Shown: piece by piece, positions 34,801 through 46,888 of the stretch | Layout of the letters: each line of letters begins with the position of its first letter | Numbering within the stretch: the first letter of the stretch is position 1 | Origin: Isoetes taiwanensis | Taxonomy: Eukaryota; Streptophyta; Lycopodiopsida; Isoetales; Isoetaceae | Direction of reading: 5' to 3' | Assembly: GCA_021234155.1 (NCBI GenBank) | Contig: JAJEKV010000310.1 | Span: 1 to 64,000 of the forward strand | DNA: 64,000 nucleotides | Notes under the pieces: generated by a model | The model's database searches: none | Told to the model about the DNA's origin: nothing | The model's input: the letters and a program-made list of their open reading frames with translations, nothing else | Program-made: the position numbers and the translations under genes

Positions 34801-35940
34801 GTCAAGAAAGACACCGACTTCGAAAAGTAGGATCCCCAGGAGTAGAAGCTTGTAGGGTCGGAAATTTTGGCGGGAACCATGGTGAAGAGCGTCGACAGAA
34901 CAGGAAGGATGATCTTGAAGGCGGAGAGCAGAGGCGGAAGATCGAAAAAACACGGATAGATCGAAAAGGAATTAGGGCGCCGCAAGTGTAGGCGAAGGGG
35001 GGCATGATGAGGGCGAACCAGCAACCGTTGATGATGCCGGTGGCTTACAGTCATGAAGGAGGTAATTGAAGGGCAAAATTTTGGCTAAGTCCCCCAAACG
35101 ATAAAGTGAGAAACAAGGCGGTGGAGATCGGACGCGAGAAAATGATCGGATGTGACGGTGGAAAAAAGGACACATATTAATGTTCATCGGAAAAAAGAAA
35201 AGAATGTCATTAAAAGGTGGGTAAACTTCGAAGTGGGATATCATTAAAACGAAGGTGTCGGAAGGTACCATGGCTAGATATGCGGCGGGAGAAAAGATTC
35301 TCCATTTAGAAACACCTTGCATTGCAACCCGCATTGGCGAATTTTTCTGATTGGTCCACGTCGGCGAGGGAGGTCCCTCGGTTGGCTATATAAGGCGAGC
35401 GATTAGGCGTGCGAGAGACACCGATGGCTTCGGTATGTCTGCTTTCTTGGCGGATTGCACGACAAGTGCACTATGCCTTCTAAGCGTATGCGGAGTGGAT
35501 TACTTGTAAAATGGGTATGCGGACCTCGGCGGTGCCACAATCGCGGCATTGCCATGGGCGAGTGGTGTCTTAGGCATGGCTGAGCATGCCGATCCCCATA
35601 CCAGCGGGATGGAGGTGATTCTCGCACTGCTTGGCTGGGACCACGGCGTAATTACTACCACATCCTGCGTATTACCTGCTCAACCCGGGTAGAGGGTGTT
35701 TCTTCTTAGGACTTAGTAGATAGGGCTCGGAGCCCGTTTTGTAAATAGGGCTCTGCCCATAAGCGGAAATAGATGGGCTCGCCCTCATTTTGTAAAAATG
35801 CCACTTATATAATATAAATATGCGCTTGATTAGTCACTATCATTGTGTCTTTGTCCGGAACAAGCATCCATTGTATGATTGTCACTTCGTCATTTGTATG
35901 AAATGGTTTGATGCGAAAAGCCATTAACTAGTGTAGGTAA
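31875..35940 (-). other. Long 3' region of element 1 between integrase and LTR
   Basis: About 4 kb with coding-like composition but no pol domain. Minus-strand frames include RHLAGYNQLRALLDSKTS with TRLSTSEWDRWCNALDPDL (32370-32744) and a helical frame with KVHQDLQAATRQSAL (33548-34117). A plus-strand 244-residue frame (32261-32995) overlaps the first in antisense. Tat-type elements are known to carry extra reading frames downstream of integrase, sometimes antisense; a resemblance to plant mobile domain proteins is conceivable but unproven. Confidence 0.4.
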
Positions 35941-35951
35941 TGGAGTGCCAT

Positions 35952-37300
35952 CTAATTCAGCCGACTTGAAAAAACTGGTTGCACCACTTGAACAATTTGA
36001 TAAGGGCCAAGCCATCGAAACTTTAACTTGCCCGGAAAATTTTTGTAACGAGAATCATAAAGAAGAACCAAAGCGCCTTCTTTGAATGTTTTTGTCTTAA
36101 TACGTTTGTCATGTAGAGATTTTTGCAACCTGTTGTCCATGAAGAACACGAATGTAAGCATCCGCCTAAGTTCATCCAACTGTTCCAATTGATAAACCCT
36201 TTCTTTGAGTGCAAAGAAGCGGATTATGGGTGGTAGCCGGTTGAAAGCGGAGAGTGGGAAGAATGTATTCAAAAAGGCATGAGAGCTTCTTGACCATAAA
36301 TAAACTAATTTGAAAGGAGTGTGACCAGTAGCTATTTTGAAACAAGTATTGTAGGCCCAAAGAACAGTAGGAAGCTTGTTTTGCGGTCGGTCGTGAAGCG
36401 TCACAAATTTTCTTGAGAATTGTGACGAGTTTTGTTGGTGCTTTCAGCCAAACCGTTCCCTTGAGGATAGTAAGGTGTGCTCTTGTGATGATGGATCCCG
36501 GTAGATAATCCGTCGGCTCCTTTATGGTATGATTGACAAAATGGATACCTCTATCAGCGACCAGCCCTCCGTGGGGGCAAAAAAAGCGTGATGATTTGTT
36601 GATAGATGACCTTACCGTGCTTTCGCCGCAGGTGTTGTGCGGAAGTCGCGCAAGCTTCCGCCCATTTGGTAAGCGTGGTCGGTGAGAACGGGAATGTAGC
36701 GGCGCGGGTGTGCCTCGCGCGGGGAGGATCAATGGGTCCCACAAAATCCATCCCCATTTCTTTGAAAGGAAGTGGCGTGGCGACCGGCGTCAATGGAAGA
36801 GCGTCCACGGGCGTGGGGCCTTCCACACGGTGACAAGCATCACACGTGCGGGCGAAGCGGCTTTGAAAGCGTGGGCCAAAAAATAACCCTGCAAGAAGGA
36901 TTTTTGCGTCGCGTGGTGTCACCATGAAAATGACCACCACCGAGCCCTTCATGGGCTTTCGGACAATATCACGGGACCTCATGAGGGAGAACACCTGGCC
37001 GTCGAAGGGCGGTATCCTTGCCCCTTTTGTAAAGATGGCTGCAACCATGGTGTAGTCACGGACCTCGCGGAGAAATTGGTGTCGACGGGATTGACGCTTG
37101 GCTGGAGAGAGCGTGGCGTCCTCTATGGTGGAAGAGCGCCTGTGAGGAGATACTGCTGAAAGTTGTGGAACCAATGTGGCGTTGCCGTGACCGAAAGAGT
37201 TGAGCGTCGGGAAAGGCGCCCTCGAGACTCTGTGGAGGGATCATCACGGGTGGATCGTGAAAGATAATCCGGAACAACATGAGATTTGCGGCCTTGTGAA
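35952..37300 (-). pseudogene. Integrase of element 1
   Basis: Frames on the minus strand contain a zinc-binding end (RTCDACHRVEG), the catalytic core start (PFKEMGMDFVGPIDPPRA) and the C-terminal part (QNKLPTVLWAYNT, then GALVLLYDSRYKNFPGKLKF). The core is split over several frames, so no functional enzyme is encoded. Confidence 0.8.
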
Positions 37301-37477
37301 CAATTTCAAAAGGTGCAAATTCTTGCGAAGGAGGACCTTAACGAGCTATGCGGCCCGTGGGGCGTGGACTTGTTGATCAAATAAAGGAGTGCTTGGTGGT
37401 CAACAAAGAATTTGATCCGGATTGCCTAAAAGGTAGTGACGGAAGCGTTGGACCTGTAAAAATTAAAACCTAAGGCT

Positions 37478-38500
37478 TCACGCTACGTGGCAGAGTAGTG
37501 CGCTCGCCGGGATTGAGTTTTTGCTGGCATATCGATTTGGTTTGTCATTAATGCGCATCATATTCTTGAGAAAGGACAGCTCAATAGCGACGCAGCGAGA
37601 CACATCAACATGAACATGAAAGGGCTTGTCCCATTGAGGAGGAACAAGAACCGGTGCTCGAGTAAGCAAAAGCTTCAACTGTTGGAAAGCAAAGATCCGC
37701 ACGGGAATTCCAAGCCCGGTGGATTCATCACCCGTGAGTTTATGAATGGGATCCGCAATGGCGGCAAGTCCGGGAATGAAGGTGGAGTAATAATTTACCT
37801 TACCGGAAAGAGCGTGTCTCCTTGATATTGGCTGGTGCTTGAGCCTTGAGCACACAACCGATTTTGGCGGGATCCGTGGTGATACACGCTTTGTCGACAA
37901 CGTGTCCCTAATGGGAACACCGGCTGAAGTGGCGCAAAGGTGCATTTCTCGGGATTGAGACTAATGGGACTCATCACATTTACGAAAGGCGAGTTCCAAT
38001 TTATCCAAATGGTCAGCCATGGAATCAGAGGCGAGAAGTCATCTTGAAAAATTTGCAAGAAGGTATTTTCCTTCATAAAATCATGAAATACTTGAGAGCA
38101 TTATTCGTTGAAATGTGGATGGAGAGTTTGATAATCCAAAAGGAACCACCTTGTAGGCAAAAGTACCGCATGGGGGTGGTGAAAGTGGTCTTGAGTTGAT
38201 CAGATTCTCGTGATTGAGATCCGATTGTAGCGGAAAAAACCATCCATGAAGGAATACATCTCATGTCCAAATGACCTCTTCAGAACCACGGTACGTGAAG
38301 GGAAGTGGAAAATGGTCACGCTTCCGTGGCGATTTTAGTTCCGGTAGTCCACGCAAACGCGGATCTTTCCATTGTGTTTGAGTGCAATGACAATAGGGCT
38401 CACCCATTCAGAATGTTTGACCTCATAGATCAAACACGCAACAAGGAGTTTGTCAATTTACGCCTTGACGCGATCCGCGGTAATTGGGGTTGAGCGATCT
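37478..38500 (-). pseudogene. Reverse transcriptase and connection region of element 1
   Basis: The minus frame at 37478-37945 has the RT/RNase H junction wording (VNYYSTFIPGLAAIADPIHKL, then PVLVPPQWDKPFHVHVD). Upstream, TFTTPMRYFCLQGGSFWI near 38150 is a mutated form of the RT block 4 to 5 segment. Frameshifts throughout. Confidence 0.7.
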
Positions 38501-39229
38501 TTGTCGTTGCTACGGGGCGTGCACTCCGGATTTGGTAGGAATGGTGAGTTCCCCAAGGATTTGTTGATCCCCGAAGGTCTCTGTAGCTCCGTGAAAAAAT
38601 GTGTTTGAACTTTTTGAAGAGCGGCGACCTTATTTACGATAGGGTGTCGGAAGATTGGCAGCGACAATGCGAGGCCGATTGTTGCCCACGTCCACAATCG
38701 ACTTAGGAGTTTGAATATGTGGGATGACTTCCGTGTCTTGGACAATATGAGCAGGAGGTTGAAGCATATTGAGAATGAGTGGCGCTCGCGTGGTAAAAAA
38801 GGGGTTCTTGATGTTCATCAAGCAAAGGTTGCTTCATGACCCGGCGTGGACATCAGCAGGATCGGGAGAAAGTTCGGGATCTGAAAAGTGATCAACACGT
38901 TGGATGCGATTGCAAGGAGCGGTAGGGTCAAGCAAGGCAGCCCGGCTGGTCACGATCAAGAGTCATTTCTCCCCAAGGATCGGCATATTCGGGTAGGATG
39001 ACAGAGGCGCACTTCGCGGTGGAGCCTGAACTTGATAGATATTACGGGCGTCCTCGAGAATGTGGTCGGGAGAGAGAGGGTTCAGCATGGTCGCCCGAAA
39101 TGATTTTTACATTTCCAAGTCCATAGTGGCATTGAGGTGACCATCACGTGATGACTAAGCGATCCGTGGCCCAATAATGGATACTCTTGGCTGGCGGAGA
39201 AAAGGTCGGCCGACCAACATTTCATAGTC

Positions 39230-39500
39230 ACACGGATCTTCTCCAGCCTTCCAAACACCAAACTCTAAGGGAATCGGAGCTCACCAATGTTGATGTGGGC
39301 GCCCGAGGTCGTGATATGGCCATTAGCCAATTTGATGTCATATGGGGCACGATAGAGTTGTTTGATGCCCATTTGTTTGCGGAGTTTATCCGTGATGAGA
39401 TTGACAGCACTACCTCCGTCAATTTGGACATGATTGACTTGTTGATTGCCCACCGTGGCATGGACCGTGGGTGTAGATGTAGCAATGACCCCAACCATGC
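39230..39500 (-). pseudogene. Aspartic protease region of element 1
   Basis: HVQIDGGSAVNLITDKLRK has the D-x-G-S/A core (here DGGSAVN) of retroelement proteases and the following VNLI helix. It lies between gag and RT, as expected. Confidence 0.6.
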
Positions 39501-39523
39501 TGTTGGGAGTGGTAACCGGTCCT

Positions 39524-41690
39524 TTAGAGCGGGACGAGTTTCAAAATTGTTGCAAGACTTAAGGGAATTTTGATTTTTGCGGCTCCTCTTGGAGTTCGTA
39601 GAGGCACATGAGAAAAAGGATCTGCTGGATCCACGGGTGCTGGAGTGCGTGGTAATGAAGCAGCAACTTCTTTGAGTAAGTCGACCTCGGCAGCAATATT
39701 CGGATATGTCTGAGTGCGTGGAGGTTGAGATGTGGAAGGTGCATCTTGTTTTTTTTGAGCTACGGTGGTGGCATGAACATTAGCTAACGTGCGGCCTTCG
39801 CAGCCTTGCATTAGGTGCAGAATGCTTTGGCGTACTTTGGGCATGACATGAGGCATGAGTTTTTCCAAGTCAGGTGCAAAGTGAACCTTTTTGTCCTCTT
39901 CATGAGGGACTGTGTCAACTGCAAAGGCAGATTGCGTGTGGTTAAGGGACGTGACGCCCTGGTCTGGCGTGAAACCAAACCAACCCAATTGGACGGCTGA
40001 ACTTGAGGATTAAGAGCCTGGAAAATTTCTTCCTGTGCTTGTTGATCCATCTGAGGTTGATTGGCAGGAGCTGGTTGATAGCGTGATTGCCGAAGCGCCG
40101 GGGTGGCTTCCGTGAGAACGGGACTTGGGCCTTGTTTGCCATTGGCAATCCAGAGTTGGTAAGCCGTGAGGCTTAACCGAGGTGGTCCGATTGGTCCCGT
40201 GAAGCGCGCACCTGAACTTGTGGGAGTTGAGGACATGCCGTGGTGGTATGACCCCATTCGTGATGGTGATAACATCGAGCTTTAGAAGGATCAAAAGGGG
40301 CGTGTGTTGGGTCCCCGTTATTTACTCCGTTTGCTGATAGAGTTGAGTGGGTTGAGCACTGTGGTGGTGGCGGTGATATTGCGATTGTTCTTGAGGTGTT
40401 GTTTGCACTTGATAAACCATCTTGTTGCGGAAGGGTGTAGGATGAGTGCGAAGTGCACTCTTCCGTGGCATGATTGCACATGTTGCATCTTTTACAATGA
40501 GGCGGGCCATTGGTGGAGTTGCATTCATTTGCCAAGTGGCCTTGGTATTTGCGAGATATGGCACGAGATCAGATCCGGCTGGCTGATGATTGGCGTGTTG
40601 AGGTTGGGGCCGGTCTGTGGAACCATGGCCCGGGTGGAATGAAAGGGAGCTCTGAAGAGCCACGCCACGGGGAGGAAACATTGGCCGAAAGTGATTGACA
40701 AGGTCAATAGCCCGCTCCAAAGTCTTCAGCGCAGTATTGATCATGAGTCGGATAGGCTGGAGGAAGTCCTTGGAGAAACCAGACCAAAGATCGGCTGCGT
40801 GCCGGGTACTCCTTGAGTTTGCTAAGCGAGACATGTGAAGTCGATCTGCAAAATCCTGGCGGACTCGTGGGCTCTTGTTGAAGGTCATTGAGTTGCTTGA
40901 GATGAAGTTGATCATCATCCGTGGTTCCATAGTGAGAAAAAAAGCGGTTTTCATTTTCGACCAATCTTGTTTCCAAAGTGGCTTTTGTTGGACATAAGCC
41001 ATTGATGAGAGAAACCCTTGCGATGTGGTGGAAAAAGATATGGAATTTCAGTTGAGGTTGTGCATGACCATTTAGGGCAGCCGAGCCTCAAATTCTTCCA
41101 TGTGGGCCGAGCACTTTGGTCTAATGGTTTGCCTTTTCGTGTTGCTAAAGGTTGGATAAGTCGGAAAAAAGGGTCCGAAGGTAGAGGTGAAAGTCTTTGG
41201 GCTGGACCAGGAACTTGATAGGGAATATAGTTAGGTGGAGTTGGAGGTGGCGGGGTGCACGAAAGACCACGATGAAGGGTAATGTGGGGGGGAGGTGCGG
41301 GAGGTGCACGATCATTGGGTTTGAGGCCGGTAAGGTTGTAAGCGGGGAAGAGTGGTGGGAAATGTAGGGAAGGGAAATTCAGGGGAGGAGCAAAAGAGAC
41401 ATGTGGATACCCCTGTCGCCCGTAGGAGATGATGGTTGTGAAGGCATCGATTGTATGGCCGTAAGAATGATGGATGTAGGCATGGTGGGAGTATGAAAGT
41501 AAGGTTGAGAAGGTTGAGCCCGATAGGTCTCCCGATAGTGATGAGGTGATTGAATTTGTGAGCAATGTTTGCACGCTTGAGGCGGAGGCTGGGACGAGAC
41601 AGACACGAGGGGGGTGGTGGCGCCCCGAGCCTCCTGAGACCGAATATGGCCTCCCTCAATGTCATAAGCAGATCCATACATGTCGCTGAG
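39524..41690 (-). pseudogene. Gag region of element 1 with two zinc knuckles
   Basis: Several overlapping minus frames make up a gag-like, Pro/Gln-rich polyprotein. At 40173-40535, CKRCNMCNHATEEC fits CX2CX4HX4C exactly, and CYHHHEWGHTTTAC has the same spacing with the second Cys replaced by His. Frames 40322-41002 carry helical gag core sequence. Confidence 0.6.
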
Positions 41691-41823
41691 CGGCTTCGAT
41701 GATGGCGCTCAAAGCGAGGCGCCCGTCACGGGGAAAGGAGTTCTTTCGGCGTGAAGTTTGGACGGACATGGCGCATGGAAGAAAAGGAAAATCGAATCGC
41801 AGACCAGCCGGCCCGGCGGCGAG

Positions 41824-42407
41824 TGTTTGGGGTTTGGGTTCGGGAACTCCTGCAAAGGCGACCCTCTGTGAGAACCCTTGGATCTAACAGGAGAATCAGG
41901 GGGACTATGTCACGCGGGATTTGCAAGAAAACAAATGAAAGGGAAAAGAAAATAGAAGCACAATGAGACAACAATGATAAGCTTCCTTGATATCAAAGAT
42001 GATGATACATGAGCTCTAAGAATCGAGAAGACTGAAATGAGACAAGACTCAAAACTCATCTAAAACTCATGTGCTAGCTCTACTCATATATATAGTACAA
42101 TGGCCTTTGGCCCAATATAGACACTCGGTGATCTCGGTGCCGACTCTAGAAGGAGGCCTGATTTTGAGGAATCTTTGGCGGTGCCTCTTGAAAAGCACCG
42201 AATCACGCCGACGCCGGGCGGTGGCGGTGGACGCGTCACTTTTACGGCGCCGCCTCTTGTTGACGCCAGCGTGGTCTTTGTCTGCGTGACCGCTTGGTCT
42301 TCTGCTGAGCCTTTGACGACTGACCCGCGCTAGGTTGCGGACTCTTGGACTTGACTTGGTCCGTCGTATGCATGAATAGTCCTGTACCAGGAGGCACAGG
42401 ACTAACA
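41824..42407 (-). repeat. 5' LTR of element 1
   Basis: Near-identical to 31281-31862, TG...CA ends, TATATATA at 42086-42094 on the minus strand. Confidence 0.9.
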
Positions 42408-42412
42408 CTGGG
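42408..42412. repeat. Target-site duplication, right, of element 1 (CTGGG)
   Basis: One mismatch from TTGGG at 31276-31280. Immediately followed by ATTGTAGCAC, matching ATTGTGGCAC of the empty site at 28639. Confidence 0.7.
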
Positions 42413-43500
42413 ATTGTAGCACGAGGGCGAGGGAATGAGTTGGATCATTTACATATGCAAGCCACTTTGAGAATGAAGACAAGACCCACGTCTGTCAATT
42501 CCCGTATGAAAAACTGGCTTATTGGGTAAATCACAGACCACATGGTGGTGTTATCATGTGTAAGGCTTTGAAAGACACCTGTCTCCATTGCTTTGAAGGG
42601 AGGGTTGGGTATTGTCTAAAAGACGTTGGTAAGCTTCATGTTCATACCACATAAAGGAAGTGAGTGCTGAGCAGATGGAAAGAGGGAAGAATCCGTACGC
42701 TTAACAGCGCTGGCGAGATCAAGAACACCGTGGTTTTGGACAATGTGAATCTGATGTAGAGGGCTAAGCATTTCGTTTTGTATCATGGCCGCAAACAGGG
42801 GACCCCATCTCTTTGTTACACGATTGCAGGGATGTTGAGAACGAGTTCTGCCGCTCAATGTTGCGTATATAAGATGTGAGAGAGTAGAGGCAGCATGGAG
42901 GCTCACTCTGGATCCATCTCATGCTTTCATCAAGGATGTGAGGTGCATACTCTATGGTATTCCAGATGGAACTGCTCCTGTTGAGCGTGTGGGTAAGAGG
43001 AGGTGCAGATTTTGGGATGATTACATTGCCCCGCGAGAGCTTGATGAATTGGATGTCCCTGAAGTGTGGGGGACGAGGAGAGTGGGGAGGATGAGCAGGG
43101 GGAAAGTGAGGAATCTGAGAGAGGAGATGCACGCTTTTATTGCTCCCAGGAAACTGATGTCTTTTGCCGTTTCAAGATTACATCTCCTTGGATTTAGATG
43201 ATAATACACTTGATATCTCTTGATTGTATGTTTTGTTTTATGCTGGTTTATGCTTGACAGACATTTACTCTTTGGTTTCTTGTGTAGGTCCCGACGAAGA
43301 TTGTGAAGGAAGGATTCCTGACTTATTTTCGTTGTTTGTTTCTTTTGACAGTGAATCTGAGGGGACTGATGTACAGAGGGAAGTAGATCTTTGTTGTTCC
43401 AAGCAAGCATGTAGGCCCTTTTTTGATCCCCAAGGAATGGCCAAGCACATAGCGCGCATAATCCATGACTTGCAAATTATTTTGACGTAATGCTTTTGAT
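42413..43500 (+). pseudogene. Rep-like domain, C-terminal half and tail, unit B
   Basis: Resumes unit B exactly where the empty copy predicts. Encodes NELDHLHMQATLRM (HxH at 42446-42454), then ALKDTCLHCFEGRVGYCLKD (YxxK tyrosine at 42610-42612), then NVNLM followed by the TAG also present in unit A. After the stop the sequence stays protein-like (AKHFVLYHGRKQGTPSLCYT; 42938-43201 has GKRRCRFWDDYIAPREL). This part is absent from the truncated unit A. The domain after the tyrosine is unrecognised but continues for at least 150 codons. Confidence 0.5.
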
Positions 43501-45021
43501 ATTCTAGAGGAGTAATGCGGCACTATGGATGATCCTAGTATCTATGTGACTTAGAAGGAAAGGAGAATCTTTCGTGCCAAGATGAACCGTGTGCGCGGCC
43601 TTCTCTTGTGAAAGCTTAGGGACTTTGTCTCTTGGGTTTGCGTATGAGAGTACCATGCATGCATAGTTCTATGTGTCTTCATGTGAGAGTGTCTTATTCT
43701 TGGGTTGGTTTTATGTTCGTGGATATGTTGGTGTGGTTGCGCTAGCTTCTACATGAAGCTAGCGCCCCCTTGTAATTATGTTGGCTTGTACATGAAGCTA
43801 GGACGTTTGTAATATATGGGTGGTAATTTTATGAAGTTGTTTATGTAAGTGTTAATTTCATGCAGTTATTTCCAATGGTCCTTTTTTTTAGCGCAACAGC
43901 CTAACCTTGGGTGTCATGTTGAAGCCTAGCCTATCCACGTGTCCTCAAATTGGCATGGACACAAAATAAGCCCCTAGATTTTGATCTATCCCAATAAACG
44001 ATGTAGAAAAATAGCAAAACATTTGCGTAGAACGTCACGATGACAATGCTTCTTCGACTTCCGCGTCCTTTTGTGAAGCACTTTTTGCAAGATTATATGG
44101 ATCGAGATCCTTTCTTTTTCTACTTGAAGCCTCAATCTGTAGCTCAAATCTGGTGAGTCTACGTCCATAGCCATGGCACAGAACATCTTTTTCTTTTTCT
44201 TGCCTTTCTTCACCCTTGTTTTCTTTTTTCGGCTTCTTCCCGCTTGCTTCATCCTCCCTTTTTCTTCTCCCGGGCATGTAAAGCTTGAGCGCGTCCAAAT
44301 AGGGCTTCTCTAAATTTTGTTTTGAGTTTTAACGGCAGATTACTCCGACTGGATCAATCCGTAGATCAATCAATCCATTCGATCAGCATATTTTCTTATT
44401 GTTTTGTGCCCTGAGCAAGATCCGACCACATAAGGTTTATATTGTTCGATAATTTGTCCAAGACTGGGTAATGTGAGTATTTTTATTAGAGTCCAGCTCT
44501 TGCTTCAACAAATTGAATATTGTAGTGCTAAAAAGGGCAGAGACATAGAATTGTGCGATGTTATGTGAATTTGCTTTATCTTGTCATGCTCTGATTTCGT
44601 ATCAAAGACCTTCAAGCAGAGGTATGCTCTAATATAGAAAGTACTAATTAAATATCTTACTTAGGATGTGTAAGGCTTCCTGCCAAAATCCTTAGAATGT
44701 GTATAGGATTCATTCATGTCGGCCTCTTTCTGGGGCCCGAAACTGTTTTTATCATCAAAAGTCTAGAAAATAGGCCCAGAGATCTCATTCGTCATCGTGA
44801 AGGCCTCTTATTTTGGGCGTTTGATTATCTCGAATCCCTTCTTATTATCTGGGACTTGCCTTCTTTTATGTCGCTTGGCTTTATAGATTTGATGGTTTTT
44901 GAAAATTAGAGCAAGAAAACAAGTAATTATGTGAGAAGGATCTTGAAATTTTGATGTTGCTGGTGCCTCTACGGAAAGTGTAACGAAACTTGGCTAGTTT
45001 TAGGTTTAAAGCCCCCCCCCT

Positions 45022-45037
45022 CGTGCATGCATGCACG
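45022..45037. repeat. 16 bp perfect palindrome with RY core
   Basis: CGTGCATGCATGCACG reads the same on both strands and contains CATGCATG, the RY/Sph motif bound by plant B3 factors. It follows a run of nine C. No gene start is evident nearby. Confidence 0.5.
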
Positions 45038-46238
45038 GGCCCTTGATTTTCAGATTGTATGGTCTGGATTTATGCCACGTCATGAGGGGGGCTGTAAAAC
45101 GAAACCGTCCCCGAAACTTAGACTAGCATTTAGGTTCTTTGCATTTGTACCTGCGGCAAATAGGTTTTGGAAGCGGCCTATTTCCAGGGGAGGCACATGC
45201 TGAAGGAAGAAGGGTGCAGGTTTGAAAGGTAAGCCCTCAGACCTCAGACGTAGCTTTTTGTTAACGTCATATCATGTCTTTTAAAATTCCATTCTATTGC
45301 ATTCACTCCTTTTGTGACCCATAAGACGAGCTATAACTGATTTCGGAATCCAGCTCTTAGCAAGCATTCAATCAGTATTGCATTTAGAAAAAAATTCTTT
45401 TCCAGTGTAGCCTAAGAAACACAGAGAATTGAAACCAGGTAAAGAGTGTTGCATTGCATCGGACAAGGAACATGGGTTTTCATAGTTGCCAAGTCTGCCA
45501 TCTCAGCACGTTTTCGCTTTGATATAAAATGGCCAGGAAAGCATCCACCCACCTTGCGAGGCTTGTGCACCCTGGAATGATAGTGCGGTGGTAATATTCT
45601 ATGCTCTAGGTCTTTTAATAAAGGGTGAGTTGATTGTTGCTTTCTTCATTTTTGAACAATGTATTGCCTGCAAACCTATGCAAAAATTATGGAGGGAGCA
45701 GCAGATTATAGTAGTTTATACATTGATGCAACTCTATGCGCATCTTTATCATAAACCAATGAGGAAAAGCACATTTTGCCCATGAGGCTTCAACAATCTG
45801 AGCTAAAAGCTAGACCCCCTTCTTCTTTTTTTTGAGGGTACAAATTTTTTTTATATTATATAATAATAAAAGGTACAATGTTTCAGTGCAAGTAGAGAAT
45901 TACTATAAGAGTAATCTCTATGTCTTCATCCTCTACTTACAGAAACTTATTGAGAGCTCTAAAAGCAAATATTCAGACTGACATAACTAATCTGAAGCAT
46001 ATGAAGCACATAAAATCAACTAGAGAATATGTGATGACACAAGCCAGATAGGCTTCCGAATGATACAACCAGTCCAGATGAACCAATAAATCTTCCTGCA
46101 ATTTGAAAATAAGAAGCGAGATCCTATCCCTGCTTGAAGCAAGATTCAACACCATTTACGTACAAAGGTACCGGACAAAGAGTTAGAATCGGGCATATCG
46201 ATTACTGAAGAAAGCTCTCACTCAAATGTAAAGATTTT

Positions 46239-46407
46239 AGCACAACTATACAAGCGTATTAGTACTTGCATGATTATGAGGTTCTTGGCATAGCAGTACC
46301 AAAGAACCGAGTGCTTAAAATCATCATTTGAGCACAACCATACAAGCATATCTGTACTTGCATGATTATGAGGTTCTTGGCATAGCAGTACTAAAAAACC
46401 GAGTGCT
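46239..46407. repeat. Tandem duplication, 92 bp period
   Basis: Two 77-base copies (46239-46315, 46331-46407) from AGCACAAC to GAGTGCT differ at only a few positions. Confidence 0.85.
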
Positions 46408-46888
46408 AGGATAATCCATCTATTTGCATCATACAACCTGTTTGCTCTGCACTTCAATTCCAGTTTCCAAAAATTTGTACTAATTCATATAATCCACTAT
46501 CCGGATGTATCTTTCGATCGTCAAAGCACATTATTCTAGACCTTTCTACAAGAAAGAAAAGGTAGGAAGAAAGAAGAAACTCAGCAAGCAAAGAAGACCC
46601 GGATAAAATAAATCGCTATCAAAACCTAAAAGCTGCATCATAAACTAGATTTTCACACAAATCTTTCCACCTTATAGGCATCTCCACCTTTTCAGTGTGT
46701 CTTTGATCAAAAGAAATAAGAAAGTAAGCATGAAGAATGCCCGATCTCACTCTTGAAGCAAAGACATATTGCTTTTTAGAGCAAAAGAACAGGATTACCA
46801 CGTTAGTGGCTTACCAGAAAATCCAGAAAGCTGATTTTGCTTCAAGATTTGGCTTCCACAATCCCTGATTCTTCAAAACACAGAAACA

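Larger units (their letters stand above)
31281..42407 (-). mobile_element. Ty3/gypsy LTR retrotransposon (Tat/Athila-like, non-chromovirus), element 1
   Basis: An 11.1 kb element inserted in transposon unit B. LTRs of 582 and 584 bp (31281-31862, 41824-42407) begin TG and end CA and are highly similar. A polypurine tract on the minus strand (GGTGGGGGAAG at 31863-31874) adjoins the left LTR, so transcription runs right to left. Order on the minus strand is gag (41.7-39.5 kb), protease (39.5-39.2), RT (38.5-37.5), integrase (37.3-35.95), then a 4 kb 3' region. Integrase C-terminal wording (KEGALVLLYDSR, FPGKLKFRWLGPY) is typical of the Tat/Athila branch. All coding frames are broken. No tRNA primer site could be recognised next to the right LTR. 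Confidence 0.85.

Noticed and set aside
43880-43975. Possible second SINE ending near a T-run
   Set aside because: No A or B box on either strand and no clear flanking duplication.
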